The notes under the pieces: model-generated | Databases searched by the model: none | What the model was told of the DNA's origin: nothing | The model's input: only the letters and a program-made list of their open reading frames with translations | Assembly (NCBI RefSeq): GCF_015905305.1 | Contig: NZ_JADZLQ010000001.1 | Span: 1,822,599-1,886,598, forward strand | Length of the DNA stretch: 64,000 bases | Source: Pinirhizobacter soli | Lineage (GTDB): Bacteria; Pseudomonadota; Gammaproteobacteria; Xanthomonadales; Rhodanobacteraceae | Direction: 5' to 3' | In this document: piece by piece, positions 63,350-64,000 of the stretch | Layout: each line of letters opens with the position of its first letter | How positions within the stretch are numbered: the stretch's first letter is position 1 | Program-made: the position numbers and the translations under genes

Positions 63350-63961
63350 ATGACAGCCAAGCACCCCAACCCAGAGCGATTGATCCTGTTCTCCGACGCG
63401 GTGTTCGCAATCATCATCACTTTGCTCGTGCTCGAGCTGCGGCCGCCGCATAGCGCCAGCTGGCAGGCATTGGGCTCGTTGTGGCCATCGGCGCTGAGCT
63501 ATGCCGTCAGTTACCTTTTCCTGGCGATCGTGTGGACCAACCATCATCACGTCCTGCGTTTCGCCCCCACGGCGAGTCCCCGTTTGATCTGGGGCAACTT
63601 CGCCCACCTCTTTTCCGTGTCGTTGATGCCCTTCGCCACCGCGTGGATTGCCGATAGCCGCCTTGGCGCGGTGCCCGTTGCGTTTTACGCGGGGGTATTC
63701 GTGCTGGTCAACGCCACCTACATGATCCTGTGCGCGGAAGCGGTCGATCGCCAGGACACATCCATCATCCCCTTGCAGGTGTGTCGGACGATGCGCCTGC
63801 GGTCGTTTCTCACCCTCGCTCTCTTTGCTTCGGCAGGATGCGTGGCGCTGTTCCAGCCGATCGTGGGGCTGGTGATGATTTGCGCATGCCTCCTGCTCTA
63901 CCTGCGCCCTGACACTTTCAAGCTCAACTTCGCAAAGCGGCGACCCACGCCGACCGCCTGA
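63350..63961 (+). CDS. TMEM175-type (DUF1211) potassium channel
   Basis: 203 residues with six predicted helices. The first helix has the family signature FSDAVFAIIITLLVLEL, which lines the pore in bacterial TMEM175 channels, and TNHHHVLRF follows. Bacterial members are K+-selective leak channels without the TVGYG filter. It lies next to and diverges from the CGNR regulator, which may control it. Confidence 0.88.
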   Translation: MTAKHPNPERLILFSDAVFAIIITLLVLELRPPHSASWQALGSLWPSALSYAVSYLFLAIVWTNHHHVLRFAPTASPRLIWGNFAHLFSVSLMPFATAWIADSRLGAVPVAFYAGVFVLVNATYMILCAEAVDRQDTSIIPLQVCRTMRLRSFLTLALFASAGCVALFQPIVGLVMICACLLLYLRPDTFKLNFAKRRPTPTA

Positions 63962-64000
63962 CCCGACAACTTCAGTAGCCCGAATCGGGGGATGGCTTTG

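Noticed and set aside
1-64000. CRISPR arrays, tRNA, rRNA, prophage, IS elements and origin sequences
   Set aside because: No direct repeat/spacer pattern, cloverleaf, transposase or phage gene was seen in the intergenic sequence. Gaps between genes are mostly below 200 bp.

Overview
The window is a dense, GC-rich (roughly two-thirds G+C by eye) chromosomal segment of a gammaproteobacterium. The gene set (PdsR-type regulator, lipoyl-domain LpdA separated from aceE, MaeB malic enzyme, K+-independent HppA, HemX/HemY/HemD, AlaA, several DUF families common in Xanthomonadales) best fits the Xanthomonadales, probably Rhodanobacteraceae (Luteibacter or Dyella relatives). That placement is an inference from protein families, not a database result. 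I see no rRNA, tRNA, CRISPR, phage or insertion sequence. Almost every base is covered by about 63 protein genes.

Layout. 1-2.8 kb: two-component pair of the PdsS/PdsR type (kinase cut by the window edge), a 36-residue one-helix ORF with its own terminator, and a Sel1-like exported protein. 2.9-6.6 kb: rpe, djlA, a small cytochrome c, purC, an Mpo1-like membrane protein and a small membrane protein. 6.6-10.1 kb: a secreted agarase-like glycoside hydrolase beside an amino-acid permease. 10.2-13.8 kb: lpdA and aceF (E3 and E2 of pyruvate dehydrogenase); the E1 gene aceE lies about 21 kb away at 34.5-37.2 kb. 13.9-21.6 kb: MscS channel, then a block in which an RcsB-like regulator, an M24 peptidase and a large EvgS-like hybrid kinase are flanked by two DUF2884 paralogues. 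21.6-31.8 kb: envelope and stress genes (Bcp, YihY, glycine-zipper protein, UspA, alcohol dehydrogenase, ferritin-like protein, MFS exporter, thioredoxin-TPR protein, GST, YqjD-like anchor protein). 31.9-42.3 kb: LysR regulator, NlpC/P60 hydrolase, aceE, maeB, a DUF1704 HEXXXH protein and rsgA. 42.4-50.7 kb: alaA, an LpxH-like phosphoesterase, uvrD and the hemD/hemX/hemY cluster. 50.7-64 kb: two thioesterases, a degenerate rhodanese, a ferredoxin-flavin reductase, srkA, an RlmI-like methyltransferase, a lower-GC serine hydrolase, codA, tandem RcnB-like proteins, hppA, a CGNR regulator and a TMEM175-type channel.

Metabolic links: aceE, aceF and lpdA supply acetyl-CoA; MaeB feeds pyruvate and NADPH; HppA conserves pyrophosphate energy. 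Many other genes concern envelope or redox homeostasis.

The most unusual signal is non-coding. Three copies of an approximately 90-bp element (37311-37401, 37464-37556, 44953-45044) share a 35-45-nt core, but each is bounded by its own long, nearly perfect inverted arms. The arm sequences differ between copies while remaining self-complementary. This looks like a REP/MITE-like family in which the stem, not the arm sequence, is conserved. A second oddity is a 20-G homopolymer plus C-tracts just upstream of uvrD, which may be an assembly problem or a slippage-prone tract.
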